Shown here: positions 18,183 to 26,762 of the stretch, one piece after another
Layout of the letters: every line of letters begins with the position of its first letter
How positions within the stretch are numbered: position 1 is the first letter of the stretch
Assembly (NCBI RefSeq): GCF_900188325.1
Contig: NZ_FZPD01000003.1
Location: 496,001 to 560,000, forward strand
DNA from: Ekhidna lutea
Lineage (GTDB): Bacteria > Bacteroidota > Bacteroidia > Cytophagales > Cyclobacteriaceae
DNA length: 64,000 nt
Reading direction: 5' to 3'
Notes under the pieces: model-generated
Databases searched by the model: none
What the model was told of the DNA's origin: nothing
The model's input: only the letters and a program-made list of their open reading frames with translations
Made by a program: the position numbers and the translations under genes

Positions 18183-18198
18183 TGGTCGTAAGCGAACA
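18183..18198 (+). promoter_or_regulatory. Candidate upstream activator site of the second export set
   Basis: TGGTCGTAAGCGAACA resembles the palindrome at 12292-12307. It lies about 90-100 bases upstream of the -24/-12-like element. A related half-site (GCGGACACTT) precedes it at 18167-18176, making a direct repeat of TWAGCGRACACTT spaced about 24 bases. Confidence 0.4.
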
Positions 18199-18284
18199 CT
18201 TTTCTGTACCATTCTGTACATGGATGAAACGCACATGAATTAAAATATCTTGTAAGTATCTGTTATATAGTGAGTTGCAATTAA

Positions 18285-18299
18285 TGGCATCCTTCTTGG
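18285..18299 (+). promoter_or_regulatory. Possible sigma-54 promoter of the second export set
   Basis: TGGCAT, five bases, then TTGG matches TGGCAC-N5-TTGC except for the final C; no TAnnTTTG element is visible in the 130 bases before the start codon. The rest of the 400-base gap (17938-18337) holds the tetR promoter/operator, the orphan terminator and the upstream repeats, and no gene. Confidence 0.35.
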
Positions 18300-18337
18300 C
18301 ATAGTGGACGATCGAAACCTAAACGACCAAATTGTCA

Positions 18338-19585
18338 ATGGACAGAAAGATTAAAAAGAAAAAGTGGACCGCTAAGAAAATAGCCATTTATGCAGGAGCT
18401 GCATTGCTCGTAATTTTCATTGGTTACAACTTTTTCCTCTCTGGTGGTGGAACCAGACTCAACGTAGAAAGGAATAAAATCAATATTTCTACTGTACATG
18501 AAGGAGATTTTCAAGAATTTATCCCCGTAGACGGGAATGTGCTTCCTATTAAAACCATTCGGCTGGATGCAATTGAAGGGGGGGTAGTTTCCAGAAAGCA
18601 TTATGATGGAGGTATTCTGGTAGAAAAAGGGGACACCATTTTGGAGCTGGCAAATAATGACCTTCTTCAAAGCTTTGTGCGGGAAGAGACGCAGGCTTTC
18701 ATTCTTGTAAACAATCTGGAAAACACCAAACTTGGTCTCCAAAGGAATCAATTCGATCTACGAAGAAACCTTCTCGAGTTAGATTATCAAATCGATGCGG
18801 CTAAGGATGCGTTCGAACGTGGAAAAAAACTATATGATGATAGTATTATTTCAGAGCAGGAATTTTTGAACCTTAAGCGAGAGTACAACCGATTAAAGGA
18901 TAATCGCAAGATTCAGATAGAGACGAATAAATTCGATTCTTTGAATGCGAAACTTCAAATCAGGCAAACAGAAGCAACACTCGAGAGAACAAGAGAGAAT
19001 CTTGAGATGATTAAACGTAATCTTGATAACCTCTATATCAAGGCCCCAATAGAAGGTAGACTATCAACAGTGGACGTGGAAGTAGGGGAGTCAATTGCTC
19101 CTGGACAGAACATTGGACAGATAGATGATTTAAATGGATTTAAGGTTCGTGCAACTATTGACGAACATTATATATCTAGAATATATGCGGGCTTGAACGG
19201 AACGTTCACTTTTGCCGGAAATGATTTCGGTTTAGCGATTACAAAAGTGTATCCTGAGGTGAATAATGGCTTATTTGAAGTAGATATGGCTTTTGACACT
19301 ATACCTAATGGAATCAGAAGAGGGCAGACACTTCAAATAAGATTGCAGCTGAGCGAGAATATCACAGCTGTTCAAATTCCAAGGGGTAGCTTTTATCAAA
19401 CGACTGGAGGAAACTGGATATTCGTTGTAAATGAAGATGAAACGGAAGCAGTGAGAAGGGATATCAGACTTGGCAGACAAAACCAGCGATATTACGAAGT
19501 TGTTGAAGGATTGCAACCTGGAGAGAAAGTAGTTGTCTCTTCATATAGAGGATATGAAGACAAAGATATTCTGGTAATAAAGTAA
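18338..19585 (+). CDS. HlyD/MacA-type periplasmic adaptor
   Basis: A lysine-rich N-terminus and one membrane anchor (about 15-32) are followed by a lipoyl half (GGVVSRKHYDGGILVEKGD), a coiled-coil hairpin (about 105-225), the second lipoyl half (APIEGRLSTVDVEVGESI) and a beta-barrel/membrane-proximal part ending GEKVVVSS. The layout is that of MacA-like adaptors of ABC tripartite systems. The start is the ATG at 18338; a TTG two codons upstream also is in frame. With the ATPase 57 bases later and a TolC gene after that, it forms one plus-strand export operon. Confidence 0.86.
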   Translation: MDRKIKKKKWTAKKIAIYAGAALLVIFIGYNFFLSGGGTRLNVERNKINISTVHEGDFQEFIPVDGNVLPIKTIRLDAIEGGVVSRKHYDGGILVEKGDTILELANNDLLQSFVREETQAFILVNNLENTKLGLQRNQFDLRRNLLELDYQIDAAKDAFERGKKLYDDSIISEQEFLNLKREYNRLKDNRKIQIETNKFDSLNAKLQIRQTEATLERTRENLEMIKRNLDNLYIKAPIEGRLSTVDVEVGESIAPGQNIGQIDDLNGFKVRATIDEHYISRIYAGLNGTFTFAGNDFGLAITKVYPEVNNGLFEVDMAFDTIPNGIRRGQTLQIRLQLSENITAVQIPRGSFYQTTGGNWIFVVNEDETEAVRRDIRLGRQNQRYYEVVEGLQPGEKVVVSSYRGYEDKDILVIK

Positions 19586-19642
19586 CCTAATTGAAAACAA
19601 AAAGTATTTAAAATAGACCCAAAGACTAAACTCAATAAAATC

Positions 19643-20353
19643 ATGGAAAACGCTAAAGCACTTATTCAAACTAAAGATTTAAAAAAGTTTTACTACACAG
19701 ACGAGATTGAAACAACAGCACTAGCTGGAGTGAACCTGACTATTAAAGAGGGTGAATTTGTTGCAATCATGGGCCCGTCTGGTTGTGGTAAGTCAACATT
19801 ACTCAACATAATTGGACTATTGGACAATCCTTCTGAAGGAGAATTTCATTTTACAGACCTGGAAATTTCTAACTACAAAGAACGTCAGAGAGCGGATCTT
19901 AGAAAAGCGAATATTGGGTTCGTATTCCAGAGCTTTAACCTGATCGATGAATTGACAGTATTCGAAAATATCGAATTGCCATTAATTTATTTGAAGTACT
20001 CAGCAGCTGAAAGAAAGAAAAGGGTTGAAGAAGTGATGGAGCATATGAAAATCATGCACAGAAGAAATCACTTCCCTCAGCAACTTTCCGGAGGTCAGCA
20101 GCAAAGAGTTGCAATCTCAAGAGCTGTAGTTGCTAAACCTAAACTTATCCTTGCAGATGAGCCTACTGGTAACCTTGACTCAGCAAACGGACAAGAAGTA
20201 ATGAACCTGCTTACGGAGCTTAATGAAGCTGGGACTACCGTAATCATGGTGACTCACTCGCCTGTTGATGCCGAGTATTCTCATAGAGTTGTGCACTTGT
20301 TTGATGGTCAGATTGTATCTGAAAACATCAATGCAAAAGAAGCTTTAGTGTAA
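19643..20353 (+). CDS. MacB/LolD-type ABC transporter ATPase
   Basis: All ATPase motifs are intact: Walker A GPSGCGKST (about 44-52), Q-loop VFQSFNL, signature LSGGQQQR (about 147-154), Walker B LILADEPTGNLD and H-loop VTH. At 236 residues it is the stand-alone ATPase that partners FtsX-like permeases in MacAB/LolCDE-type systems. The permease gene, which would be expected directly downstream, is missing; a TolC gene follows instead. The partner must be encoded elsewhere or has been lost. Confidence 0.9.
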   Translation: MENAKALIQTKDLKKFYYTDEIETTALAGVNLTIKEGEFVAIMGPSGCGKSTLLNIIGLLDNPSEGEFHFTDLEISNYKERQRADLRKANIGFVFQSFNLIDELTVFENIELPLIYLKYSAAERKKRVEEVMEHMKIMHRRNHFPQQLSGGQQQRVAISRAVVAKPKLILADEPTGNLDSANGQEVMNLLTELNEAGTTVIMVTHSPVDAEYSHRVVHLFDGQIVSENINAKEALV

Positions 20354-20373
20354 TCCTCTTCATACTTACACAT

Positions 20374-20415
20374 ACAGTTCTCATCCTGCCCGATTTAGGG
20401 TGGGTGAGAAACTGT
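20374..20415 (+). repeat. Long imperfect hairpin between ATPase and tolC genes
   Basis: ACAGTTCTCA at 20374 pairs with TGAGAAACTGT ending at 20415 (one bulged A); inner CC and CCC pairs with GGG/GGG extend the stem. There is no T tract, so it is not a typical terminator. It may tune expression between the two genes or mark where the permease was deleted. Confidence 0.45.
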
Positions 20416-20444
20416 ACCTAAGAAAACCTAGAAAGTATTTTATT

Positions 20445-21782
20445 ATGCGAAAATTTATTTTCGGAATCATATTATTTGCCAGTTTGACAATAGCCGCTCA
20501 GGAAGCCCAAGAGCTTTCATTGGATGATTGTATTTCCATTGCCATGGAAAAGAACATTGATCTTAAGCGAGCTAGAAACAATGAAATTAGCGCGCGGGCG
20601 AACCGTTTTCAGGCAATAATGAATTTCTTTCCCTCATTGACCGCAGGAATTAACTACGATTACTTTTTTGGAAACTTTTTTGATCAAAATGCAGCACGGC
20701 AAGTGTCCGCCACGACCAATAGCTCAAATCCAAACCTTTCATCTAGCGTCATAATTTTTAATGGGTTTTCAAATCAGTATAACCTTAAGCAAAGAGAAAG
20801 CGAACAAAGAGCGGCTGAAGCAGCGGTTGACAATGCACAATTGTCCGTGAAGTCAAACATCATGACTTTCTACTTAAATGCTGTACTAAGTCAGGAAAAT
20901 CTCAGGATCGCAGAAGATCGGGTACGCTTATTAGAATCACAATTAGAAAGAGAAGAGAAAAGAGTTTCTGTTGGTGTGGGCAACCTGGATGCTGTATACA
21001 ACCTAAGATCTCAGCTTTCCAATGAAAAGCAAAATTTGATTTCAGCAAAAAACACTTTAGCTACAAACGAGCTCACCCTGATTCAGGCAATGCAGCTGGA
21101 CCCTTCCGATAATTATATAATTAAGCCAACTTCCATTCAGGAAGAGGAACTTTTAACAGAAATTGATCCATTCGATTTGGTGTTGTCAGATGCATTAAAA
21201 ATAAACCCAGCTATAGATCAAGCGGGTGCAAATAAGGATGCCGCAAATTATTCATATAAAAGAACTTCAGCAGGACAGTTTCCAACCCTTTCGGCATTTG
21301 GAAGAATTGGATCTAATTATTCCTCAAATGGTGCAAGAAATCCAGAGACCGGCGATTTTGAGCCAAACGCAACATTTTCCGATCAATTAGACTTCAACAA
21401 ATTTGAGTACGTCAATTTCCAACTGAATATTCCTATCTTCAATAGGTTTCAGACAAGAAGAGATATTCAGGTAGCAAGAGTAGGGGTTCTAAACGCAGAG
21501 CTTGATTTTCAACAAGCACAGAATTCAGTAACTAACCTTGTTCAGAGGGTTTATCTGGACATGTTGAATGCACAGACAACTTATCAATCCGCCAAGGAAA
21601 ATCTTGAAGCTCAGCAATCCATCTTTGACTTTATTAAAAAGAGATTTGAAACGGGAAATACAGACTTCAATACGTATCAGGAAAGTCTAACGAATAAAAA
21701 CCGAGCTGAACTGCAATTGGTTAACGCTAAGTATTCAATTGTATTCAGAAAGCAAATACTGGAACTGTTTAGAGGAGAGTAA
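20445..21782 (+). CDS. TolC-family outer membrane efflux protein
   Basis: The ATG at 20445 opens a signal peptide (MRKFIFGIILFASLTIAAQ); the GTG-led extension from 20400 would put charged residues ahead of it and is rejected. The mature part (about 425 aa) has the two helical-hairpin/strand repeats of TolC proteins, including PTLSAFGRIGSNYSSNG and a late NTDFNTYQESLTN hairpin tip. It should be the outer-membrane duct for the adaptor/ATPase encoded upstream. It is distinct in sequence from the TolC protein at 12310-13770. Confidence 0.88.
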   Translation: MRKFIFGIILFASLTIAAQEAQELSLDDCISIAMEKNIDLKRARNNEISARANRFQAIMNFFPSLTAGINYDYFFGNFFDQNAARQVSATTNSSNPNLSSSVIIFNGFSNQYNLKQRESEQRAAEAAVDNAQLSVKSNIMTFYLNAVLSQENLRIAEDRVRLLESQLEREEKRVSVGVGNLDAVYNLRSQLSNEKQNLISAKNTLATNELTLIQAMQLDPSDNYIIKPTSIQEEELLTEIDPFDLVLSDALKINPAIDQAGANKDAANYSYKRTSAGQFPTLSAFGRIGSNYSSNGARNPETGDFEPNATFSDQLDFNKFEYVNFQLNIPIFNRFQTRRDIQVARVGVLNAELDFQQAQNSVTNLVQRVYLDMLNAQTTYQSAKENLEAQQSIFDFIKKRFETGNTDFNTYQESLTNKNRAELQLVNAKYSIVFRKQILELFRGE

Positions 21783-21809
21783 TAAGTGGCACGAACTTTC
21801 ATGAGCTAG

Positions 21810-22613
21810 TTAGTCGTCAAGTTGATAGAAGGTTAACTTCTTGTTTTCTATAGATATCAAGGTATCATTTATCATCAAAATACCCAATGCCTCAGCATTT
21901 GGTACCTTCTTTTGTTCACCCAATGTTAAACCACCTATATTAACGCTAAAAAGAGTATTCTGGGCATACACATTGAGATCCCCTTTTTCGACATAAAAAT
22001 TGCGAAGACCTATCAATGATATACTTTGAATATGTCCTCCGAACTGATCAAAAAAGTGCACACCCTTTTCATCACCGATGATCAGAAAATTTTGATATGC
22101 GAGCATTTGTCTGGTGGAGTCACCAATGCTAATCTGGACTTCCAGAACAGTGTTTTTCCTCCTGGGGTTAATTTTTTTTAAGCGTTGCGGGTTATTCTCT
22201 ATTATCCATATGTCTCCATCTGGCGCAGGACATGCCATCATGGCAAAAGACACTTCAAAATCAGATATGGAATAGATTTTAGGAATTGCCGAAAATCGGT
22301 CTAGAATGGCAACCTGCTGATTATCATAATAGAATAGAAATGGCTTTAATGAATTTTGAACATCAATTAGCGTAATCGCGGAGGAGTTCGGCATAGAGAA
22401 ATTCTCAAGTAATTTTCCTGTAGAATTGTGTCTACTTAAACTTCCGTCGGCAAACCCAAGAAAAATATTGGAACGTGAATCCATTGCAAAAGCAGTAGGT
22501 ATTTGCTTGATCGCAATAGCAGATGTTTTCTCCCACGCTTGTGTATGTGCGAGCTGTGGAACTAGGATAACAAGACTAATCCTCAAATACTTTAAGAGCA
22601 GCTTTTTTCCCAT
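21810..22613 (-). CDS. Secreted propeller-like protein of unknown function
   Basis: I do not recognise a named family. From the ATG at 22613 the product has a signal peptide (MGKKLLLKYLRISLVILV..AHTQ) and about 240 residues of repeated strands (FAMDSRSNIFLGFADGSL, ACPAPDGDIWIIENN, FLIIGDEKGVHFFD) like the blades of a small beta-propeller. A longer frame reaches 22649. The start lies inside the 3' end of the LpxH-type gene (38-base overlap), so translation is coupled. It is probably periplasmic, perhaps anchored in an envelope complex. No catalytic motif is visible. Confidence 0.65.
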   Translation of the reverse strand: MGKKLLLKYLRISLVILVPQLAHTQAWEKTSAIAIKQIPTAFAMDSRSNIFLGFADGSLSRHNSTGKLLENFSMPNSSAITLIDVQNSLKPFLFYYDNQQVAILDRFSAIPKIYSISDFEVSFAMMACPAPDGDIWIIENNPQRLKKINPRRKNTVLEVQISIGDSTRQMLAYQNFLIIGDEKGVHFFDQFGGHIQSISLIGLRNFYVEKGDLNVYAQNTLFSVNIGGLTLGEQKKVPNAEALGILMINDTLISIENKKLTFYQLDD

Positions 22614-23364
22614 CAAATTCCAAATACGTACAATGATTGATCCATTCACCTAAATTAAAGTAAGTGGAATTTTCCGAAACCTTTAGTTCGAGAGGGTGGT
22701 GCCGATGACCGAAAATGTATAAATCGTGGTGCGAATTATTTTCTATGTCTTCACAAAATTGAAATAGTCGCTCCTTTGATAAATCGATTGTATCACTTCT
22801 TTGATCACTAAAATCTCGCGAGCTATCAGCCCATGATTTTGCAACCCATACTCCAATGTTTGGATGAATCCATTGAAACAAGCCTTGTAGTAAGCGATTT
22901 GAAAAAAGTTTTTTTAAAAACTTATATGTTTTATCTCCCGGCCCCAGGCCGTCACCATGTCCTACAAAAATCTTAGTGTTATTTACCGTTAGCGTTGCTG
23001 GATTCTTATAAACAGGTATGTTTAGCTGATTCGGGAAATAATTCCGCATCCACATATCATGGTTACCAGCAAAAAAAATAATTGGAATGCCATTGTCTCT
23101 GAGCTCTGCGAGTTTTCCTTGAAAGCGTATGAAACCTTTAGGTATCGTTGATTTGTATTCAAACCAAAAGTCGAAAATGTCACCAACCAAAAAAATAGCT
23201 GCAGCATCTTTAGAAACATGCTGCAGCCATCTAATAATTTTCAACTCTCGATCCAGACTTTCTTTTTCATTAGGAGCTCCTAAATGAAAGTCACTGGCAA
23301 AATAGATTCTTTTGTCAGAAGGTAGCTCCTGAAAAGAGCTGATCTGCTCAGGATTCACCTTCAT
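22576..23364 (-). CDS. lpxH: UDP-2,3-diacylglucosamine diphosphatase-type metallophosphoesterase
   Basis: Five calcineurin-like metal motifs are in order: ASDFHLG, VGDIFDFWFEYK, AGNHDMW, GHGDG and GHRHHP. The DFWFEYK segment and 262-residue length match Bacteroidota LpxH-like enzymes, which cleave UDP-2,3-diacylglucosamine to lipid X and UMP in lipid A synthesis at the inner membrane. The gene begins 2 bases after ftsH; in E. coli FtsH degrades LpxC, another lipid A enzyme, so the grouping is functionally sensible. LpxH versus a related paralogue cannot be fully resolved by eye. Confidence 0.82.
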   Translation of the reverse strand: MKVNPEQISSFQELPSDKRIYFASDFHLGAPNEKESLDRELKIIRWLQHVSKDAAAIFLVGDIFDFWFEYKSTIPKGFIRFQGKLAELRDNGIPIIFFAGNHDMWMRNYFPNQLNIPVYKNPATLTVNNTKIFVGHGDGLGPGDKTYKFLKKLFSNRLLQGLFQWIHPNIGVWVAKSWADSSRDFSDQRSDTIDLSKERLFQFCEDIENNSHHDLYIFGHRHHPLELKVSENSTYFNLGEWINHCTYLEFDGKKAALKVFED

Positions 23365-23366
23365 AC

Positions 23367-25436
23367 CTATTCACCTTTGTCAGCCGTAGATTCTTCTTTT
23401 TCTACCGCTTCTTTCACGTCACTTTTAACCTTGTCTATATCTTTTGAATCGTCTTCTTTCTTCTTCTTTTTTTCTTTCTTCTCCTTCTCATCAACTCCAT
23501 TTGTGAAAGCGTCATAAGTTGTTGGAGTCTTGAAAGGACGCTTGCCTATTAGCCCTTCTAAATCAGCCTGGAAGATTATCTCACGCTCAAGTAGCTCCTG
23601 AGCAAGTATTTCAAGTTCTTTCTTCTTAGATAATAGAAGCTCCTTCGTTCTTACATATGCCTTATCAATCAAGGCTTTTACTTCTTTATCAATCAACTCA
23701 GCTGTTGCGTCTGAATATGGTTTAGTGAAATTGTAATCAGATTGTTTTGAGTCATAAAATGAAACGTTACCAATCTTATCATTCATGCCATAAATACTAA
23801 CGATGCTATAAGCCAGTTTAGTAATTCGTTCAAGATCGCTTAATGCACCCGTCGAAATCTTACCAAAGATGATATCCTCAGCAGCTCTACCTCCAAGCGC
23901 CATACACATCTCATCAAACAATTGCTCTGTTTGGTACAAAAACTGTTCTTTTGGAAGGTACTGGGCATATCCTAGAGCTGCGACTCCTCTTGGCACAATA
24001 CTTACCTTAACCAATGGATCAGCATGTTCCAGAAACCAACCCGCAACGGCATGGCCGGCTTCATGGTAGGCAACAATTTTCTTCTCTTCAGGGGATATTA
24101 GTTTGTTCTTTTTCTCCAGTCCACCAATAACTCTATCGATGGCGTCCTGGAAGTCAGTCATATCGACCTTATCTTTATTCTTTCTTGCCGCAATCAATGC
24201 TGCTTCATTACAAACGTTAGCAATTTCCGCTCCTGCAAATCCGGGAGTTTGAGCAGCTAATTTTTTGGTATCTACATCCTTTGATATCTGGATGGGTTTG
24301 ATGTGTACTTTGAAAATAGCTTCCCTTCCAATGATATCCGGCTTATCAATACTGATTTGTCTGTCAAAACGTCCTGGCCTCAATAGTGCAGAGTCCAAAA
24401 CATCCGGACGGTTAGTAGCGGCCAAAATGATTACACCCACATCTGTAGAGAATCCATCCATCTCAACAAGAAGCGAGTTTAGTGTATTCTCTCGTTCATC
24501 ATTAGATCCGGGCATTTGACCTCTTCCTCTGGATCGGCCAATTGCATCAATCTCATCAATGAAAACAATACATGGTGCTTTCTCCTTGGCTTGCTTAAAT
24601 AGGTCACGAACTCGAGCCGCACCCACTCCTACGAACATTTCCACGAAATCAGAGCCTGACAATGTGAAGAATGGCACTGCAGCCTCACCAGCTACAGCTT
24701 TCGCTAATAATGTCTTGCCTGTTCCTGGAGGGCCTACAAGTAAGGCGCCTTTTGGTATTTTGCCACCTAGCTTTGTAAATTTTTCGGGACTTTTAAGAAA
24801 CTCAACAATTTCCCGAATTTCCTCTTTAGCTTCTTCAAGACCAGCAGCATCTGAAAAAGTGATCTTTACTTTATTCTGCGCGTCAAATAAAGAAGCTCTG
24901 GATTTTCCAATGTTGAATATTTGTCCACCAGGACCACCACCTCCGGTCATACGACGCATAAGGAACCAAAAACCAAAAATCAATAGAATCAGGAATCCCC
25001 AGTTAAAGAAGATGTTTTGGTAGTCACTTCTTTCGGTGATTTGATAATCAAATCGCTGATCTTCAGGAATATTAGCCATTAACTCCTCATAGTCACGCAC
25101 AAATTTCTCTATGCTGACAATCTCAACTTTATAGTGAGGTCCACCACCAGCATCAAGAATGCTGCGGTTTTGCTCCAGCTCAATTTTGTATTTGGTATTA
25201 CTTAATGCCTCTGGCTTTAAGGTTACCTCAATAAAATCTTGATTTTTTATAAGTACAACTTTTTGCACATCGTTAGATTTCACCATTTTCTCAAACGACC
25301 TGAAAGTGGTAGTCACCGCTCCACTATCATTTGAAAATAAGGTGATACCAATTACTAATGCGAGTAGTCCACCAATTAGCCAACCTTGAAATCCTGGGCG
25401 TGGTTTTGGTGCGTCTTTTCTTTTCTTATCGGGCAT
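23367..25436 (-). CDS. ftsH: ATP-dependent zinc metalloprotease FtsH
   Basis: Two transmembrane helices (about 17-35 and 142-160) bracket a periplasmic domain. The AAA+ module has Walker [10 protein letters not shown] (about 234-242), Walker [13 protein letters not shown] and the SRH arginines ([18 protein letters not shown]). The protease domain carries HEAGH (near residue 460). The enzyme extracts and degrades membrane and short-lived cytosolic proteins. The C-terminal ~45 residues form a highly charged K/D/E tail longer than in E. coli. It lies 52 bases after rsfS and is followed at 2 bases by the LpxH-type gene. Confidence 0.97.
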   Translation of the reverse strand: MPDKKRKDAPKPRPGFQGWLIGGLLALVIGITLFSNDSGAVTTTFRSFEKMVKSNDVQKVVLIKNQDFIEVTLKPEALSNTKYKIELEQNRSILDAGGGPHYKVEIVSIEKFVRDYEELMANIPEDQRFDYQITERSDYQNIFFNWGFLILLIFGFWFLMRRMTGGGGPGGQIFNIGKSRASLFDAQNKVKITFSDAAGLEEAKEEIREIVEFLKSPEKFTKLGGKIPKGALLVGPPGTGKTLLAKAVAGEAAVPFFTLSGSDFVEMFVGVGAARVRDLFKQAKEKAPCIVFIDEIDAIGRSRGRGQMPGSNDERENTLNSLLVEMDGFSTDVGVIILAATNRPDVLDSALLRPGRFDRQISIDKPDIIGREAIFKVHIKPIQISKDVDTKKLAAQTPGFAGAEIANVCNEAALIAARKNKDKVDMTDFQDAIDRVIGGLEKKNKLISPEEKKIVAYHEAGHAVAGWFLEHADPLVKVSIVPRGVAALGYAQYLPKEQFLYQTEQLFDEMCMALGGRAAEDIIFGKISTGALSDLERITKLAYSIVSIYGMNDKIGNVSFYDSKQSDYNFTKPYSDATAELIDKEVKALIDKAYVRTKELLLSKKKELEILAQELLEREIIFQADLEGLIGKRPFKTPTTYDAFTNGVDEKEKKEKKKKKEDDSKDIDKVKSDVKEAVEKEESTADKGE

Positions 25437-25488
25437 GCTTTTGTTCCTTCTGTAAAATTTTTTGTTTAGCTAACGAGGTGACTGAGTA

Positions 25489-25866
25489 TTAGTTCTCTTC
25501 AATGCGAGTAATTTTCGCATCTCCCCACAGTTCCTCCAATCCGTAAAATCTTCTTTTTTCTTTATTAAAAATATGTGCCACCACGTCTACATAATCCAGC
25601 AATATCCACTCTTTGTTTTGCTGTCCTTCACGTTTCCATGGGTTTTGCTTCGATTGTTTATGTATCTGTTCTTCAATGGAGTCTGAGATTGCATCAATTT
25701 GTGTGTCAGAATTTCCGCTGCATATTACAAAATAGTCTGCAATTGCGTGCTTTACGTCTCGCAGATCCATCACAACAACGTCTATGCCTTTTTTGTCTAA
25801 CATCCCGTCTACAACCCATTCACTCAATATTTCAGAACTGACGTCTTTACTTACCTGCTGATTCAC
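25489..25866 (-). CDS. rsfS: Ribosome silencing factor RsfS
   Basis: The 125-residue protein has the conserved core KGIDVVVMDLRDV...DYFVICSGNSDTQIDAI and WILLDYVDVVAHIF near the end, typical of the RsfS/Iojap family. It binds L14 (uL14) on the 50S subunit and blocks joining with 30S under starvation. It heads the minus-strand rsfS-ftsH-lpxH unit and is divergent from birA with only 44 bases between the start codons. Confidence 0.94.
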   Translation of the reverse strand: MNQQVSKDVSSEILSEWVVDGMLDKKGIDVVVMDLRDVKHAIADYFVICSGNSDTQIDAISDSIEEQIHKQSKQNPWKREGQQNKEWILLDYVDVVAHIFNKEKRRFYGLEELWGDAKITRIEEN

Positions 25867-25880
25867 TAATAGATTCGAAT

Positions 25881-25888
25881 TAATTTTG
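25881..25888 (+). promoter_or_regulatory. birA -7 element
   Basis: TAATTTTG fits TAnnTTTG, 22 bases before the birA TTG start. It is separated by only three bases from the opposing rsfS element. Confidence 0.5.
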
Positions 25889-25891
25889 CCG

Positions 25892-25899
25892 CAAATTTA
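25892..25899 (-). promoter_or_regulatory. rsfS-ftsH -7 element
   Basis: On the minus strand TAAATTTG followed by CGG fits the consensus; the rsfS ATG is 26 bases downstream. Confidence 0.5.
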
Positions 25900-25910
25900 C
25901 ATTAATTCTA

Positions 25911-26669
25911 TTGCATAAAATCTTTGCCAAACCCTTATTCTTAGGTAAAAAAGTGGATTTCCTGCCACAATGTCACTCTACTAATGATGAACTACTCTTA
26001 TTGGTAAAAAATTCCGTGGTGCAGGAAGGTTCTGTGATTTATACGGATCATCAGCTAAAAGGTAGAGGCCAGCGTGGTAATGTTTGGTTTGATGAGCTTG
26101 GTAAAAATGTGTTGATGTCGATCCTGCTGCGCCCCAAATTTCTAAGCCCAACGAAACAATTTTATCTTAACCTGATAACAGGTTTAGCGATTGTGGATGT
26201 ACTAGGGGAAGTTCTAGAGGGAAAAGTAGAATTGAAATGGCCAAATGATGTTTACGTTAATGATAGAAAGATTGCAGGGATACTAATAGAAAGTAATTTG
26301 CGAGGGACTTCATTGGAATCGGCAGTAATAGGGATTGGATTAAATGTTAATCAGAGTGGGTTCAATATGCACGGTGCAACATCTCTTTCGCTAGAAAGTG
26401 GAAAACACCATGATCGGTTTAAGTTAATGGAGTTGGTAGTTGCGCAATTAGAAAAATGGTATTTAAAATTAAAGGGAAGTAATTATGAAGTTATTCTTGA
26501 AAGCTACCATGACCTGTTAATGTGGAGGGGAGAGCTTCATGCATTTAAAGGAGTTGCGGGTACATTTAAAGGAGAAATAGTGGGTATCAATCAGCATGGA
26601 AACCTCGCTATAAATGTTGATGGAAAATTGCAATACTTTGGTCTTAAGGAAGTCGAATTTATCAATTAA
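25911..26669 (+). CDS. birA: Biotin-protein ligase (monofunctional BirA)
   Basis: The catalytic core shows STNDELL (about 24), KGRGQRGNVWFDE (about 49-60) for biotinyl-AMP binding and LKWPNDVYVNDRKIAGILIE (about 106-125). At 252 residues it lacks the N-terminal DNA-binding domain, so it is an enzyme and not a repressor. It transfers biotin to carrier proteins such as the one encoded at 31823-32317. The start is TTG at 25911: an in-frame stop lies at 25881, and the next ATG would remove the catalytic core. Confidence 0.92.
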   Translation: MHKIFAKPLFLGKKVDFLPQCHSTNDELLLLVKNSVVQEGSVIYTDHQLKGRGQRGNVWFDELGKNVLMSILLRPKFLSPTKQFYLNLITGLAIVDVLGEVLEGKVELKWPNDVYVNDRKIAGILIESNLRGTSLESAVIGIGLNVNQSGFNMHGATSLSLESGKHHDRFKLMELVVAQLEKWYLKLKGSNYEVILESYHDLLMWRGELHAFKGVAGTFKGEIVGINQHGNLAINVDGKLQYFGLKEVEFIN

Positions 26670-26682
26670 TACACCCTTGTTC

Positions 26683-26696
26683 AGGTTCATGAACCT
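26683..26696. promoter_or_regulatory. Perfect 14-base palindrome in the ahcY promoter region
   Basis: AGGTTCATGAACCT is a perfect palindrome ending 19 bases before the -7 element, where the -33 box should be. It starts 14 bases after the birA stop. It could be an operator or the stem of a weak birA terminator (no T tract). Confidence 0.45.
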
Positions 26697-26715
26697 TTAT
26701 GATCAATGATGGTTA

Positions 26716-26723
26716 TATCTTTG
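26716..26723 (+). promoter_or_regulatory. ahcY -7 element
   Basis: TATCTTTG followed by CA; the ATG comes 40 bases later. The upstream -33 position is covered by the palindrome and has no clear TTTG. Confidence 0.6.
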
Positions 26724-26762
26724 CACTTCAAAAAAAGAATCAATTCTGAAACTAGATAAATA

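Noticed and set aside
20400-20444. GTG-led extension of the second TolC protein
   Set aside because: It would bury the signal peptide behind a charged segment and lies within the hairpin; ATG 20445 is preferred.
24559-25023. Long frame antisense to ftsH (154 codons)
   Set aside because: It mirrors the strongly conserved ftsH ATPase region on the other strand and has no start-site or homology support.
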